Positions 50,813 to 59,684 of a stretch of 64,000 nucleotides of DNA are shown here, piece by piece. The DNA is taken from assembly GCA_003223395.1 (NCBI GenBank), contig QHUZ01000034.1, positions 1-64,000 of the forward strand, written 5' to 3'. The number at the start of each line of letters is the position of its first letter. Position 1 is the first letter of the stretch. This DNA comes from Gemmatimonadota bacterium (GTDB taxonomy: Bacteria; Gemmatimonadota; Gemmatimonadetes; Gemmatimonadales; GWC2-71-9). Position numbers and translations under genes: made by a program. The notes beneath the pieces are model-generated. The model made no database searches. It was not told the origin of the DNA and saw nothing but the letters and a program-made list of their open reading frames with translations.

Positions 50813-51750
50813 ACGCTGCTGCCGGACTCCACTCCGTAATCGGCGACCGGCACGCGTTGCTGCGCGGTCGCTTCCGCGGTCTGCATGACGCCGAGCATCA
50901 ACGCCGCTACGATCAGTCCGGCAAGCGCGTCCACGGCGTAGTGGAACTGTCCGTACACCACGGCGAGAATCAGCCCGGCGGTGAAGGGCAAGAGCACGAG
51001 ACCCAGCGCACGCCAGTAGCGCAGCGCCATGCCCGTCGCTACGACCGAGGCGGCGACGTGTGACGACGGGAACGCGGCGCCCCACGAGTCCCCTCGATCC
51101 AGCAGCCAAGCGGCGAAGCGCGCCGGTCCGACTTCGGTGGCCGCATTGTGCGCGCCGTCGAAGGCGTAGCGCGGTCCCGCCACGGGGAAGAAGAGGAACG
51201 CCACGTAGCAGAGATAGAACGTCGCCATGACGGCAAAAATCGTGTGCCGGGACGCGTCGCGCCGGCCCGCCATCCAGAGCGCAAACGGCGCGGTGTACAG
51301 AATCGGATAGTACGCGAGATAACAGGCGTGCAGCACCCACGACCACACGACATTGGGCGACTCGCGAATCCAGCGATACGAGATCTGCGAGCCGAAGACC
51401 CAGGTCTCGAGCCGCTGGATGAGCAAATCGTTCTGGAAGCCGGCGCTGAGCGTGAGCACGCCGATCTCGCCGTACAGCGCGGGGAGCAGCAGCATCGGAT
51501 ACCAGTCGCCCAGGAACCGCCCGACGCGGCCGACGGTGCGCGCGCGCGGGGCGAGCAACACCAGCGCCGCAACCAGCGCATGCGCCGTCAGGACCCACGG
51601 CCAACCGCGAATGCCGTCGCCGCGGAAGGAGAGCAGGACGGCGCCCGTCGCCACGGCGATGTAGGCGCCAGTCGCGAGGTCGATGGCGGTGTAGCCCCGC
51701 CATAAGCCGTCAGTCCCACTCCACTTCCAGCCCCGGCTGTTCACAGCCAT
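50809..51750 (-). CDS. PAP2/Aur1-type phosphotransferase, candidate ceramide head-group enzyme
   Basis: MAVNSRGW at 51750 has a strong GGGAGG ribosome-binding site, giving 313 residues. About six transmembrane helices flank the PAP2 motifs: FFPVAGPRYAFD, WGAAFPSSHVAAS (catalytic His) and YGQFHYAVDALAG (His, Asp). The layout matches the Aur1/Ipt1 inositolphosphotransferase branch (PAP2_3). It overlaps the ceramide reductase gene by 10 bases and is last in the operon, so a role in adding or removing a sphingolipid head group is the natural inference. Other PAP2 substrates are not excluded. Confidence 0.8.
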   Translation of the reverse strand: MAVNSRGWKWSGTDGLWRGYTAIDLATGAYIAVATGAVLLSFRGDGIRGWPWVLTAHALVAALVLLAPRARTVGRVGRFLGDWYPMLLLPALYGEIGVLTLSAGFQNDLLIQRLETWVFGSQISYRWIRESPNVVWSWVLHACYLAYYPILYTAPFALWMAGRRDASRHTIFAVMATFYLCYVAFLFFPVAGPRYAFDGAHNAATEVGPARFAAWLLDRGDSWGAAFPSSHVAASVVATGMALRYWRALGLVLLPFTAGLILAVVYGQFHYAVDALAGLIVAALMLGVMQTAEATAQQRVPVADYGVESGSSV

Positions 51751-52712
51751 CCCACCTCCCGATACCAATTCGCGGCGCGCCGCAGCCCGGTTTCGAGCCT
51801 GATCTCGGCACGCCAGCCGGTGTCGCGCGTCAGGGCATCGCCCAGGCAGGTCCACGCTGGGGCCAGGTATTCGTTGCCCTTGTCGGCCGACAGCAAAGTG
51901 GCGCGGCCGGCCAGATGCGCAAGGGTGCCCGTCACCCAGAGCACGCCGCGCACGACGAGAGGGGGCATCGGAATGATGCGCGGGGTGGTACCAACCGCCT
52001 CCCCGATACGGCGTACGAACGCGCGGCTCGTGATCGGTTCCGGATGTGTCGCGAAGTAGACGTGCCCCGCCGTCCCCTTCGTCACCGCGGCGGCAATCAA
52101 CGCCCGCGCGAGATCCTCGGCATGAATAACCGACAGTTCCTGCGATCCATCCCCAAAGACCGGGACGACGCCGCGCCGGGCGAGCCGGAAAACGGTGAGC
52201 GTGCCACGGTCCCATTCCCCATACACCACCGGCGGCCGCACGATCGTCCACTCCATTGGCATGGCCCGTACGAGGACTTCCGCCGCGAGCTTGGAGCGTC
52301 CGTAATCCGTGATGGGAGCGGGGGGCCGCGCCTCGTCGATCGGGTGGCCGGGGGTCGTCGGACCGGCGACCGCGAGGGAGGAGATGTGGACGAAGCGCCG
52401 CACGCCGGCGTCCCGCGCCGCTTCCAGCACATTGGCCGTACCGTCGCGATTGGTCGCCATGAACTCGGCGGCCGAGCGGGCTACGATCTTGCCGGCGACA
52501 TGAAATACCACGTCGGCACCGGTGCACCCGTCCCGCAGCGCGGCCTCATCGTCGAGATCGCCGCGCACGAGCCGAATCTCTGGTCCCCATCCCAACTCCT
52601 TCACCAGCGCAGGGCGCCGGACCAGCGTCGTGACGGAATCACCACGCGCACGAAGCGCCCGGACCAGGTGAGCACCGACGAAGCCGGTGCCGCCGGTCAC
52701 GAAGACGTTCAC
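51741..52712 (-). CDS. cerR: NAD-dependent epimerase/dehydratase-like ceramide reductase (CerR)
   Basis: GTG 52712 overlaps the upstream gene's stop (GTGA), giving 323 residues of the extended short-chain reductase family. The protein shows the Rossmann motif VTGGTGFVGAHLVRAL, VVFHVAGKI, catalytic Tyr/Lys in DYGRSK and Ser in HISSLAV. In Caulobacter an enzyme of this family reduces 3-oxo-ceramide and is encoded with serine palmitoyltransferase and the GNAT-like ceramide synthase. The same three families are adjacent here. The name rests on that context. Confidence 0.75.
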   Translation of the reverse strand: MNVFVTGGTGFVGAHLVRALRARGDSVTTLVRRPALVKELGWGPEIRLVRGDLDDEAALRDGCTGADVVFHVAGKIVARSAAEFMATNRDGTANVLEAARDAGVRRFVHISSLAVAGPTTPGHPIDEARPPAPITDYGRSKLAAEVLVRAMPMEWTIVRPPVVYGEWDRGTLTVFRLARRGVVPVFGDGSQELSVIHAEDLARALIAAAVTKGTAGHVYFATHPEPITSRAFVRRIGEAVGTTPRIIPMPPLVVRGVLWVTGTLAHLAGRATLLSADKGNEYLAPAWTCLGDALTRDTGWRAEIRLETGLRRAANWYREVGWL

Positions 52713-53821
52713 AGCGGCTTGTCGTAGACGCGGTAGGTTTTGGAGACTTCGAATCCAAGCTGCAGCGCGGCCTTGGTCATCGGTACGTTGTCTTCCAGGA
52801 TCCACCCGCCTTCGCCGTTCGGCATGCCGTGTTTGACACAGGCCTGCCAAACCCAGTTGTAGAGCGTTCCGTCGATCCCTTTGCCGCGCAATTCGGGGAC
52901 GACGCCCAGCAGCAGGACGCGCGCACGGTGGATTTTGCGGGAATACCACAGGACCTTGAGGATCCCCGGGAAGAAGCGGCCCGAGCGATTGTGCAGTAGC
53001 GCGAGGTTGAAATCGGGCAGGGCGACGCCGAATCCGACGACCTCACCGGCGCGCTCGGCGAAGACGACCAGATCGGGGATCACGATCGGCTTCAGCTGTT
53101 TGGCGAGGTGATCGATTTCCGCTTCCGTCAGCGGCACAAAACCCCAGTTTTTCTCCCAGGCCTTGTTGTACAGCGCTTTTACGAGCTCTACCTCTTCGGC
53201 GAACCGTTTCTTGTTCAGCGGGCGCAGCGTGATGCCCGCGCGCTGTGCCACGCGCTGAGCCAGGCGCTGGAACCGCTCGGGCGGCTTCGCCGAGCCGCCC
53301 CCTTCAAAGGCGAGCAGGTCTTTCGCTTTCGTGAAGCCGTACCGCTCGTGGAGTGCCTCGTAGTAGGGAGGGTTGTAGGGCATCATTAACGACGGCGGCA
53401 TGCCGTTGTTTTTGATCAAGAGGCCGCACTCATCGTTGATCGAGGGGCTCATCGGGCCGCGCATCGTGTCGAAGCCGCGCTGCTTGAGCCAGGTGGCAGC
53501 TGTGTCCCACAGCGCGTTGGCGACCGTCTGATCGTTTATCGATTCAAAGAAACCGTAGAACCCGACGCGGTCCTCATGCTCCTTGTTGTGCATGTCATTC
53601 TTGATCGCGCCAATGCGTCCAACCATCTGGCCGTCTGGCGTTCGGGCCGTCCAGTACTGCGCTTCGGCGTGCTGAAAAAACGGATTCTTCGAAGGCGAGA
53701 GCAGCGTCTGGACGTCGCGACGCAGCTGGGGCACCCACAACGGATCATCGCGGTAGTGGTCGTACGGGAAGGCGATAAAACGATCGAGACCGCGCCCGTC
53801 GGAGACGGGCACGATCTCCAC
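52709..53821 (-). CDS. bcerS: GNAT-like acyltransferase, bacterial ceramide synthase candidate
   Basis: GTG 53821 is the only standard start between the upstream stop and the conserved region (370 residues). It lies five bases after the serine-palmitoyltransferase gene. Conserved stretches are FIAFPYDHYRDDPLWVPQLR, GPMSPSINDECGLL, PYNPPYYEALHERYGFTKAKD, and a GNAT motif A, LLLGVVPELRGKGID. Bacterial ceramide synthases are known to have a GNAT fold rather than the eukaryotic TLC fold. The sequence and its gene order agree with that family, which N-acylates 3-ketosphinganine. Confidence 0.75.
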   Translation of the reverse strand: MEIVPVSDGRGLDRFIAFPYDHYRDDPLWVPQLRRDVQTLLSPSKNPFFQHAEAQYWTARTPDGQMVGRIGAIKNDMHNKEHEDRVGFYGFFESINDQTVANALWDTAATWLKQRGFDTMRGPMSPSINDECGLLIKNNGMPPSLMMPYNPPYYEALHERYGFTKAKDLLAFEGGGSAKPPERFQRLAQRVAQRAGITLRPLNKKRFAEEVELVKALYNKAWEKNWGFVPLTEAEIDHLAKQLKPIVIPDLVVFAERAGEVVGFGVALPDFNLALLHNRSGRFFPGILKVLWYSRKIHRARVLLLGVVPELRGKGIDGTLYNWVWQACVKHGMPNGEGGWILEDNVPMTKAALQLGFEVSKTYRVYDKPL

Positions 53822-53826
53822 TGCGG

Positions 53827-55032
53827 TCAGATGACCCCCAACTCTTTTCCGAGGCGGCCGAACACCTCGAGGGCGAGGTCGATCTGTTCGGCCGTGTGGG
53901 TCGCCATCAGGCTGGTGCGCAACCGGCACTGCGAGGGCGGCACCGCCGGCGGCACCACGGGGTTCGTGAAGACGCCGGCGTCGAACAGCTTCCGCCAGAA
54001 GAGGAAGGTTTTCTCGAGCGGCCCGATCAGCACGGGGATGATCGGCGTCTCGGTCGGACCGATGTCGAATCCGAGCGCGCGCATCCCTTCCTGCAGGCGG
54101 CGGGTGTTCCGCCACAGCTGCTCGCGCCGCTCCGGCTCACGCTGCATCACGTGCAACGCCGCGAGGACGCCGGCCGTGTTGGCAGGCGGCAGGGCGGCGG
54201 TGAAGATCAGCGGCCGCGAGTGATGCCGCAGGTAGTGGATCACGTTCTCCGATCCCGCCGCGAACCCGCCGATCGACGCGAGCGACTTCGAGAACGTCCC
54301 CACGATCAGGTCGACTTCGTCCACCAGGTCGTAATGGGCCGCGGTTCCTTGGCCGTTGGGGCCGAGCACCCCGACTGAGTGTGCGTCGTCGATCGCGAGC
54401 GCGGCGCCGTATTTCTGGCAAATGCGGAGGAGGCCGGGGACGTCCGCGATGTCACCTTCCATCGAATAGATGCCGTCCACGATCACCATGCTGCCGGTGC
54501 CCTCGGGCAGCTTCTGGAGCTTCCGCTCGAGGCCCGCGAGGTCGCCATGGTTGAAGCGCATGGTCTCCCCATGCGACATCTTGGCGCCATCGACGATCGA
54601 GGCGTGGTCCAGCTTGTCCAGGAAGACGACGTCGCTGCGGCCCACGAGGCCCGAAATGACGCCCAGGTTGGCCTGGTACCCCGTCGAGAAGACGAGGCAC
54701 GACTCCTTATTGAAGAACTCCGCGAGCTCGGCTTCGAGCTGCTCGTGGAGATCGAGCGTGCCGTTGAGGAAGCGGCTTCCGGTGCATCCCGACCCATAGC
54801 GCTCGAGCGCCCCACGCGCCGCCGCCAGGACTTCCGGATGATGGGTGAGGCCGAGGTAGTTGTTCGACCCCATCATGATCCGCTCCTGGCCTTCGATGAT
54901 GACGACCGTGTCTTCGGAGCGGGAGATGGGTTTGAAATAGGGATACAGCCCCGCAGCTTGGACCTCGCGCGCCCGGGTGAAGTTCTTACACTTGTCGAAC
55001 AGCGCGATATGCTGCAGGGTCTCTGTGCGCAA
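53827..55032 (-). CDS. spt: Serine palmitoyltransferase-like alpha-oxoamine synthase
   Basis: This 401-residue protein starts at TTG (GAGG upstream). No ATG/GTG is available before the conserved FFKPISRSED-like segment (YPYFKPISRSE). The alpha-oxoamine synthase fold shows MGSNNYLGLTHHP, GSGCTGSRFLNG and LDHASIVDG (His143). IDDAHSVGVLGPNG (Asp215) and the PLP Lys249 in GTFSKSLASIGGF complete the set. The TFSKS sequence fits serine palmitoyltransferase better than KBL or BioF, which have TLGK-type sites. It would condense serine and a fatty acyl-CoA to 3-ketosphinganine and starts the operon. Confidence 0.85.
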   Translation of the reverse strand: MRTETLQHIALFDKCKNFTRAREVQAAGLYPYFKPISRSEDTVVIIEGQERIMMGSNNYLGLTHHPEVLAAARGALERYGSGCTGSRFLNGTLDLHEQLEAELAEFFNKESCLVFSTGYQANLGVISGLVGRSDVVFLDKLDHASIVDGAKMSHGETMRFNHGDLAGLERKLQKLPEGTGSMVIVDGIYSMEGDIADVPGLLRICQKYGAALAIDDAHSVGVLGPNGQGTAAHYDLVDEVDLIVGTFSKSLASIGGFAAGSENVIHYLRHHSRPLIFTAALPPANTAGVLAALHVMQREPERREQLWRNTRRLQEGMRALGFDIGPTETPIIPVLIGPLEKTFLFWRKLFDAGVFTNPVVPPAVPPSQCRLRTSLMATHTAEQIDLALEVFGRLGKELGVI

Positions 55033-55090
55033 TGAAGCCTCGGGTTGCTATGAGTAAGCGGTGGTACAGCTTAGCCCTGTGGTCTCGAAA

Positions 55091-55117
55091 TGGCAAGGCT
55101 CAATGTGAGACCTGCCA
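55091..55117. promoter_or_regulatory. Imperfect dyad in the divergent spt/protease region
   Basis: TGGCAAGGCTCA and TGAGACCTGCCA are inverted with 10 of 12 positions matching, around ATG. It lies between the divergent spt and M6 protease genes, a plausible operator location. No regulator can be named. Confidence 0.3.
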
Positions 55118-55195
55118 CAGCTTTCCGGGCCCCAGCAGCCTAGCCTAGATTGCTGCATTCGCGCAGGGTTAGGCCGTTCCTCCCGGAGGTTGATA

Positions 55196-57733
55196 GTGGT
55201 GTCACACGTTGTTCGGAGCCTGGGCGTTACAGTCCTGCTGTGTTTCCTTGTTTCGAATACGTCGGCCGCGCAGGACCAGCGACATCCTCGATGGGAAATC
55301 CCCGGATTCGACTTCCGGCGGGACGGCGTGTGGCGCAAGAAAGCCCGCGAGGTCCGCGCGATGCGCGCTCGCCTGCGCACCGCGGGACGTTTCGCCGAGC
55401 TCGCCGCGCCGATCGCTGGCGGTGCGCAACTCAGTCAAGCTGCGGGTCCGGGGCCTTCGGCGACACAGATCAACGGCGTGCTCAAGGTCCCCGCCATTCT
55501 CTTTCGCTATAAAGACTCGCAGGCGCCGGTATTCGTCGCCGCTGATTTCGATGCCGTGCTCTTCGCCGCAACTCCGACGGGCGGTCGGCCGTACACCTAT
55601 CGTTCGTTTTACAACCAGATGTCGAACGGCGTGTTCGACATTCAGGGTAAGACCTACGGCTATGCGAGTCTCGACAGCAACGAGGTTTACTATACCGGTG
55701 GTACGAACCCAGATTGTGTCGCGGCGAATCCATACGGGTCGAGCAATTGCAACGGGCTCTTCGACGCCATCGCGATCAGCCGGATGCAATCAGCGCTGAC
55801 GCAGGCGATCGCCAAGCTGGATGCCCAGATCGACTTTTCCCAGTACGTCGATCCCGCGACCGGCATCGTCCCGCTAGTGCTCTTCATGCATGAAGCGATG
55901 GGCGGAGAGTGCGGGCCGTCGAGCGCGCCGCAAAACCATTTGTGGGCGCACCGTTATTCGCTGCCGGCCTATCCGACCCAGGATGACTGGCCCGGCCATC
56001 CGGGTCAGAAGATCAAGATCAGCGATTACATCCTGCAACCGGCGGTCGGTGGTGCAACCAACTGCAATACTTCGCAGATCATGCCGATCGGTACGGTCGC
56101 ACACGAGACGGGACATGGGTTCGGCCTCCCCGACTTGTACGACACACAGGGGCCGACTGAGGGCATCGGGCAGTGGGGGCTGATGAGCTCAGGCAGCTTC
56201 ACTTCGCCGTTGAGCCCCGCGCGCATGGAAGCGTGGTCGCTCAATGAGCTCGGCTGGATCACGCTCGCGCCGCTGACCTCGAACGGCACCTATTCCTTCG
56301 ATGCCGCGCCCCTGTCGGACACCGCCTATTACGTGAACGTTCAGGGCGCCAACCCACGGGGGGAGTATTTTCTCCTGGAGAACAGGCAACGCCAGCAGTC
56401 GGACAGCGCGCTGATTCGAATTCACTGCCAGCGCGCAGGAAATCCTCCCAACTGTGGCGGTGGGCTTCTGATTTGGCACGTGGATCAGACAAAAATGACC
56501 CAAGGTGGCAACGCCTTGAACTCAGGGACGCCCCATGGGCTCGAGTTGATGCAGGCCGACGGGTTCGGCAACCTCGACGCTTCGGCATCGGGGAACTCCT
56601 GCCCCGCGACGTCGATGTATTTGGGTTGCTCCAATCGCGGCGACGCCGGTGATCCGTTTCCCGGCACAACCGTGAATACGGGCTTCGTTTTTCGCACCAA
56701 CCCCGCTTCGCTCAAGAATTCGGACGGTTCGTTTTCAGGCGTGGCGATCGATTTCATCAAGCAAGTCATCACGGACCGGACAATGTCGTTCCGGCTGCAG
56801 TTCGGTTCTCTCACTGTCGCCCGCGCGAGTGATACCGCCGCGACAATCCAATTCGACGCCGCGACCTACAACGTCTTCCGCGACCTCCTGGACCAAGGGT
56901 CGACGCATACCGTGGGTTTCGGTAGCGGCCAGGTGTCGAGCGACGGCCGGACGCGCTGGTATTTTTCGTCCTGGTCGGATGGCGGCGCCATCAGTCACCC
57001 CATTACGGGAAGCCTTGGCGGCGGCACGCTGACCGCAAGTCTCGCTCGCCAGTTCAAACTGATTGCCACGGCGACGAGCGGCGGATCGATCACCGCAGAC
57101 ACGGCGATCAATCTCTCCGGCGACTTCGTCCCCGACGGACGCGCGGTGCAGCTCACCCCGATCGATGGCGCGGCCAACTTCTGCGGCTGGACGGGCGATT
57201 CGACCACGACGGACTCCGTCATCTCGGTTTCGATGCAGCGGCCGTACACGGTGACGGCAAATTTTGGGACCAGCCCGACCATCACCTCCGCCAACGCGCG
57301 GCCGAACGGTGTCATGGGCGCCACCTACGCCGACACGCTGCGCATCTCGGGCGGCGGCGGCGTGACTATCTGGACCGTGACCGGTGGAGCATTGCCGCAA
57401 GGTCTCAGTCTCAGCGCAGCCGGCGTGGCGTCGGGGTTCCCGCGACAGAGCGGCAACTTCTCCTACACGGCGACAGTCTCGTCGTGCGACACGACCAGCC
57501 GCACATTCACGTTATCGGTGTCGGTGCCGACGCTCGCGACCGCGGACGTGACGGCGCAGCTGCTTGGCCCGACCTCGCCGCTCACTCAGGATCAGATTCG
57601 CTACCTCGATTTCCAAGGGAATAACAACGGCGGCTTCGATATCGGAGACTTCCTGGCCTGGGTGAAAGCCACCGGGGCGCCGCTGGGTGCCGCTGCCATG
57701 CAAGCGCGACAGCGGAAAGGAGGCCCGCGATGA
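55196..57733 (+). CDS. Secreted M6-family metalloprotease with Ig-like and dockerin-like C-terminus
   Basis: GTG 55196 (GGAGG seven bases upstream) gives 845 residues with a signal peptide (to about NTSAAQD). The M6/InhA catalytic domain carries zinc motif HETGHGFGLPDLYD (His303, Glu304, His307) and GLMSSGSF, the Met-turn. Downstream are a BACON-like/Ig-type region with TSGGSITADTAINLSG and a putative Ig domain (about 700-790). A tail, YLDFQGNNNGGFDIGDFLAW, looks like a single dockerin-type Ca loop. It overlaps a small lipoprotein gene by 4 bases. Confidence 0.9.
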   Translation: MVSHVVRSLGVTVLLCFLVSNTSAAQDQRHPRWEIPGFDFRRDGVWRKKAREVRAMRARLRTAGRFAELAAPIAGGAQLSQAAGPGPSATQINGVLKVPAILFRYKDSQAPVFVAADFDAVLFAATPTGGRPYTYRSFYNQMSNGVFDIQGKTYGYASLDSNEVYYTGGTNPDCVAANPYGSSNCNGLFDAIAISRMQSALTQAIAKLDAQIDFSQYVDPATGIVPLVLFMHEAMGGECGPSSAPQNHLWAHRYSLPAYPTQDDWPGHPGQKIKISDYILQPAVGGATNCNTSQIMPIGTVAHETGHGFGLPDLYDTQGPTEGIGQWGLMSSGSFTSPLSPARMEAWSLNELGWITLAPLTSNGTYSFDAAPLSDTAYYVNVQGANPRGEYFLLENRQRQQSDSALIRIHCQRAGNPPNCGGGLLIWHVDQTKMTQGGNALNSGTPHGLELMQADGFGNLDASASGNSCPATSMYLGCSNRGDAGDPFPGTTVNTGFVFRTNPASLKNSDGSFSGVAIDFIKQVITDRTMSFRLQFGSLTVARASDTAATIQFDAATYNVFRDLLDQGSTHTVGFGSGQVSSDGRTRWYFSSWSDGGAISHPITGSLGGGTLTASLARQFKLIATATSGGSITADTAINLSGDFVPDGRAVQLTPIDGAANFCGWTGDSTTTDSVISVSMQRPYTVTANFGTSPTITSANARPNGVMGATYADTLRISGGGGVTIWTVTGGALPQGLSLSAAGVASGFPRQSGNFSYTATVSSCDTTSRTFTLSVSVPTLATADVTAQLLGPTSPLTQDQIRYLDFQGNNNGGFDIGDFLAWVKATGAPLGAAAMQARQRKGGPR

Positions 57734-58134
57734 AACGGCTCTGCGGTGCGGTATTGCTCGTGGGCGTGGTGACGGTCGGGCTCAGCTGCGGAGGGAAGGA
57801 ACCGACGATGACGGGACCGGGCGAGGTGAAGGTCCGGCTGACATCGCCCAACTCGGGACTCGACTCTGCCATCACCTTCACCATTACCGGCCCGGCGGCG
57901 CTGACCAGCGCGGTGCCCGGCGCCGGATTGCGCCTGTTTCAGCAGCCACTCGGCGGGACGTCCACGCGATTTGCGCTGATCGGCCAGCTCAGCACCGGCG
58001 CGGTGATCCTGACGATCGGCGTGCAGGATATCAGTGAACTCACCCAATACAGCGGCTCGATCACCGGCGTCGCGCTGCCGAATTACAACCTCCGCCCGCT
58101 TCCCGGAGGCTACGCGCTCGCGTTGACGCGCTAG
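57730..58134 (+). CDS. Small lipoprotein, possible cohesin-like partner of the protease
   Basis: The protein has 134 residues with a lipobox VTVGLSC (Cys20). The mature part is one beta-sandwich-like domain (VKVRLTSPNSGLDSAITFTI, LRLFQQPL, FALIGQLSTGAVILTIGVQD, a final GGYALALTR). The strand pattern recalls cohesin-like domains. Because its start overlaps the stop of a protease with a dockerin-like tail, I suspect it anchors that protease to the cell surface. This is inference from pattern and context. Confidence 0.7.
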   Translation: MKRLCGAVLLVGVVTVGLSCGGKEPTMTGPGEVKVRLTSPNSGLDSAITFTITGPAALTSAVPGAGLRLFQQPLGGTSTRFALIGQLSTGAVILTIGVQDISELTQYSGSITGVALPNYNLRPLPGGYALALTR

Positions 58135-58499
58135 TCGCCGGCTTGCGCCGCCGCTTCTGGCTCCTGTGTCTCCCAGGCACTCGCCAGAATCTCTTCGAGC
58201 CTGCGGCGGAGGTCCTGGTAGAGCGCGAGCAACCGGCGGCATTCGTCGGTCAACGTCGTGGCACCGCCGCCGGGTCCACCGGCACGCGATACGACCACGG
58301 GTCTGCCGAGTGCCCGCTCCATTTCTTGAATCGCACTCCAGGCCGTGCGGTAACTAATCCCCGCCTCTGCCGCCGCATCCTTGATCGAGCGCACGCGATC
58401 CACCGCCTCCAGCAACCGCGCTTCGCGCTCGCCGATGACCGAGACGCCGCGCTTGGTCAGCGTCACGAGCCCGTGGGGAACCAAATCCTCGAATTGCAT
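58131..58499 (-). CDS. modE: ModE-type winged-helix regulator, DNA-binding domain only
   Basis: The 122-residue protein has a strong AGGAGG ribosome-binding site. The ModE N-domain is complete: IGEREARLLEAVDRVRSIKDAAA, SYRTAWSAIQEME, and RAGGPGGGATTLTDECRRLL. The C-terminal molybdate-binding TOBE domains of full ModE are absent. It follows the tungstate-binding-protein gene by nine bases, consistent with control of molybdate/tungstate uptake. The stop overlaps that of the convergent lipoprotein gene. Confidence 0.85.
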   Translation of the reverse strand: MQFEDLVPHGLVTLTKRGVSVIGEREARLLEAVDRVRSIKDAAAEAGISYRTAWSAIQEMERALGRPVVVSRAGGPGGGATTLTDECRRLLALYQDLRRRLEEILASAWETQEPEAAAQAGD

Positions 58500-58508
58500 A
58501 CGATCCTC

Positions 58509-59336
58509 CTACCGTCCGGCGACCGCGACGGGCGGGGCGCATTCACCTGCGGCCGGCGCAAATGCCGCCGCGCCGTCAGGCAAGCGCACCGCGAGCAGCC
58601 GGGGGCGCCAATTCGCCATCGCCCAGCTGCTGAATCGCATCGCGGCGCTGTCATGCGACGCCGAACGAATCACGTACAACGTATACGGGTTGCCGAGTGC
58701 CGTGTCGGCCGTGAACAGCACATGTAAATCGATGCCCGTTAATCGCGTAAACGTGGGCAAGTCGGCGAGCGCGTACGCGGCGCGCTCGTCGGCAATGCGC
58801 AGTGTAGCTGCCTGATCTCCACCGGCTTGCACGTACCAGGTATCCTGCGGAACGGCAGGTGCCACACCTGCCGACTTCCACAGCGATAACTCCTTGATGT
58901 GAGTACCAGACGAATCCGCGCGCGATATGAAACGGGCCCGTACCGTGGCGATGCGACGCAAAGCCTCCGCCGCATTGGCCGCCGTCGCCACATGCGCCGG
59001 ATCGGCAGCCGGTCCCACAATCGCGAATCGACTCGTGACGAACGGACAGCGGAGCGCCGCGTGTCCGGGTTCGAGCAACAGCCGCTGTTCGAGACTGGGC
59101 GCATGCGTGATGACGACGTCGAGATCCCCCGCGGCTGCCGAGCGAATGATCGTGCCCGACGCACCGACCACGACGCGCACGGGAATCGTCGGATGCAGCG
59201 AATCGAGCAGCGCCAGCGCCCCCGATTGGTCGACGGTCGTCGTCGTGCCGAGGCGCAGGGGCGGTGCCTGTGTGCCGCGCGTGCAAGCAGCCTGCACAAA
59301 GCAGGCGAGAGCGAGTGAAAGAGTGTGTCGCGTCAT
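58509..59336 (-). CDS. tupA: Tungstate/molybdate-binding lipoprotein, TupA type
   Basis: MTRHTLSLAL at 59336 (GGAGGAATG upstream) gives 275 residues with lipobox FVQAAC (Cys17). TupA features are GTTTTVDQSGALALLDSL, AAGDLDVVITHAPS, FVTSRFAIVGPAADPAHV, and FISRADSSGTHIKELSLW. The transporter's TupB/TupC genes are not in the window, so uptake would need a distant permease. With XdhC in the same window, a molybdo/tungsto-enzyme elsewhere in the genome is likely. Confidence 0.85.
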   Translation of the reverse strand: MTRHTLSLALACFVQAACTRGTQAPPLRLGTTTTVDQSGALALLDSLHPTIPVRVVVGASGTIIRSAAAGDLDVVITHAPSLEQRLLLEPGHAALRCPFVTSRFAIVGPAADPAHVATAANAAEALRRIATVRARFISRADSSGTHIKELSLWKSAGVAPAVPQDTWYVQAGGDQAATLRIADERAAYALADLPTFTRLTGIDLHVLFTADTALGNPYTLYVIRSASHDSAAMRFSSWAMANWRPRLLAVRLPDGAAAFAPAAGECAPPVAVAGR

Positions 59337-59684
59337 GTCGCCATTCCTCCATGCGTATACCCGAGCGGCGAAATCGTTCCAGTCCTTTGGCAATGTCGCA
59401 GGCGCGCAACGGGAGAGTTAATTCTTCGTCAGCGCGGCCTCCATCGAGCGGTGATCGTGTTTGCTCTACCCCTCCACCCGTCGCGCATCTATTTTCGTTG
59501 CGGGGGGCGGTAGCTCAGTTGGGAGAGCACCTGGTTTGCAACCAGGGGGTCGTGGGTTCGAATCCCATCCGCTCCATACAAAAGCATTAATCCCCAGCGC
59601 CCCAGAGGATCGGGGGCCAGGAACAGCGGTCCTCGTCGACGCGCTGCGTCGGCTGATTCAATCCATCCTGGCTTCGGAGACACC
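59337..59684. other. 348-base region around the tRNA gene
   Basis: This region separates the divergent tupA and DUF2911 genes. Apart from the tRNA-Ala gene (59504-59576) I see no credible gene. An AT-rich stretch (ATTTTCGTTG) sits just before the tRNA. No clear -35/-10 pair can be assigned. Confidence 0.5.
59504..59576 (+). tRNA. tRNA-Ala (anticodon UGC)
   Basis: The cloverleaf is complete. The acceptor GGGGCGG pairs with CCGCTCC, with one G-T pair, and the D-arm is GCTC...GAGC. The anticodon arm CTGGT-TTGCAAC-CAG has anticodon TGC, and the T-arm GTGGG-TTCGAAT-CCCAT has the standard loop. The discriminator is A, and CCA is not encoded. The gene has 73 bases. Confidence 0.97.
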
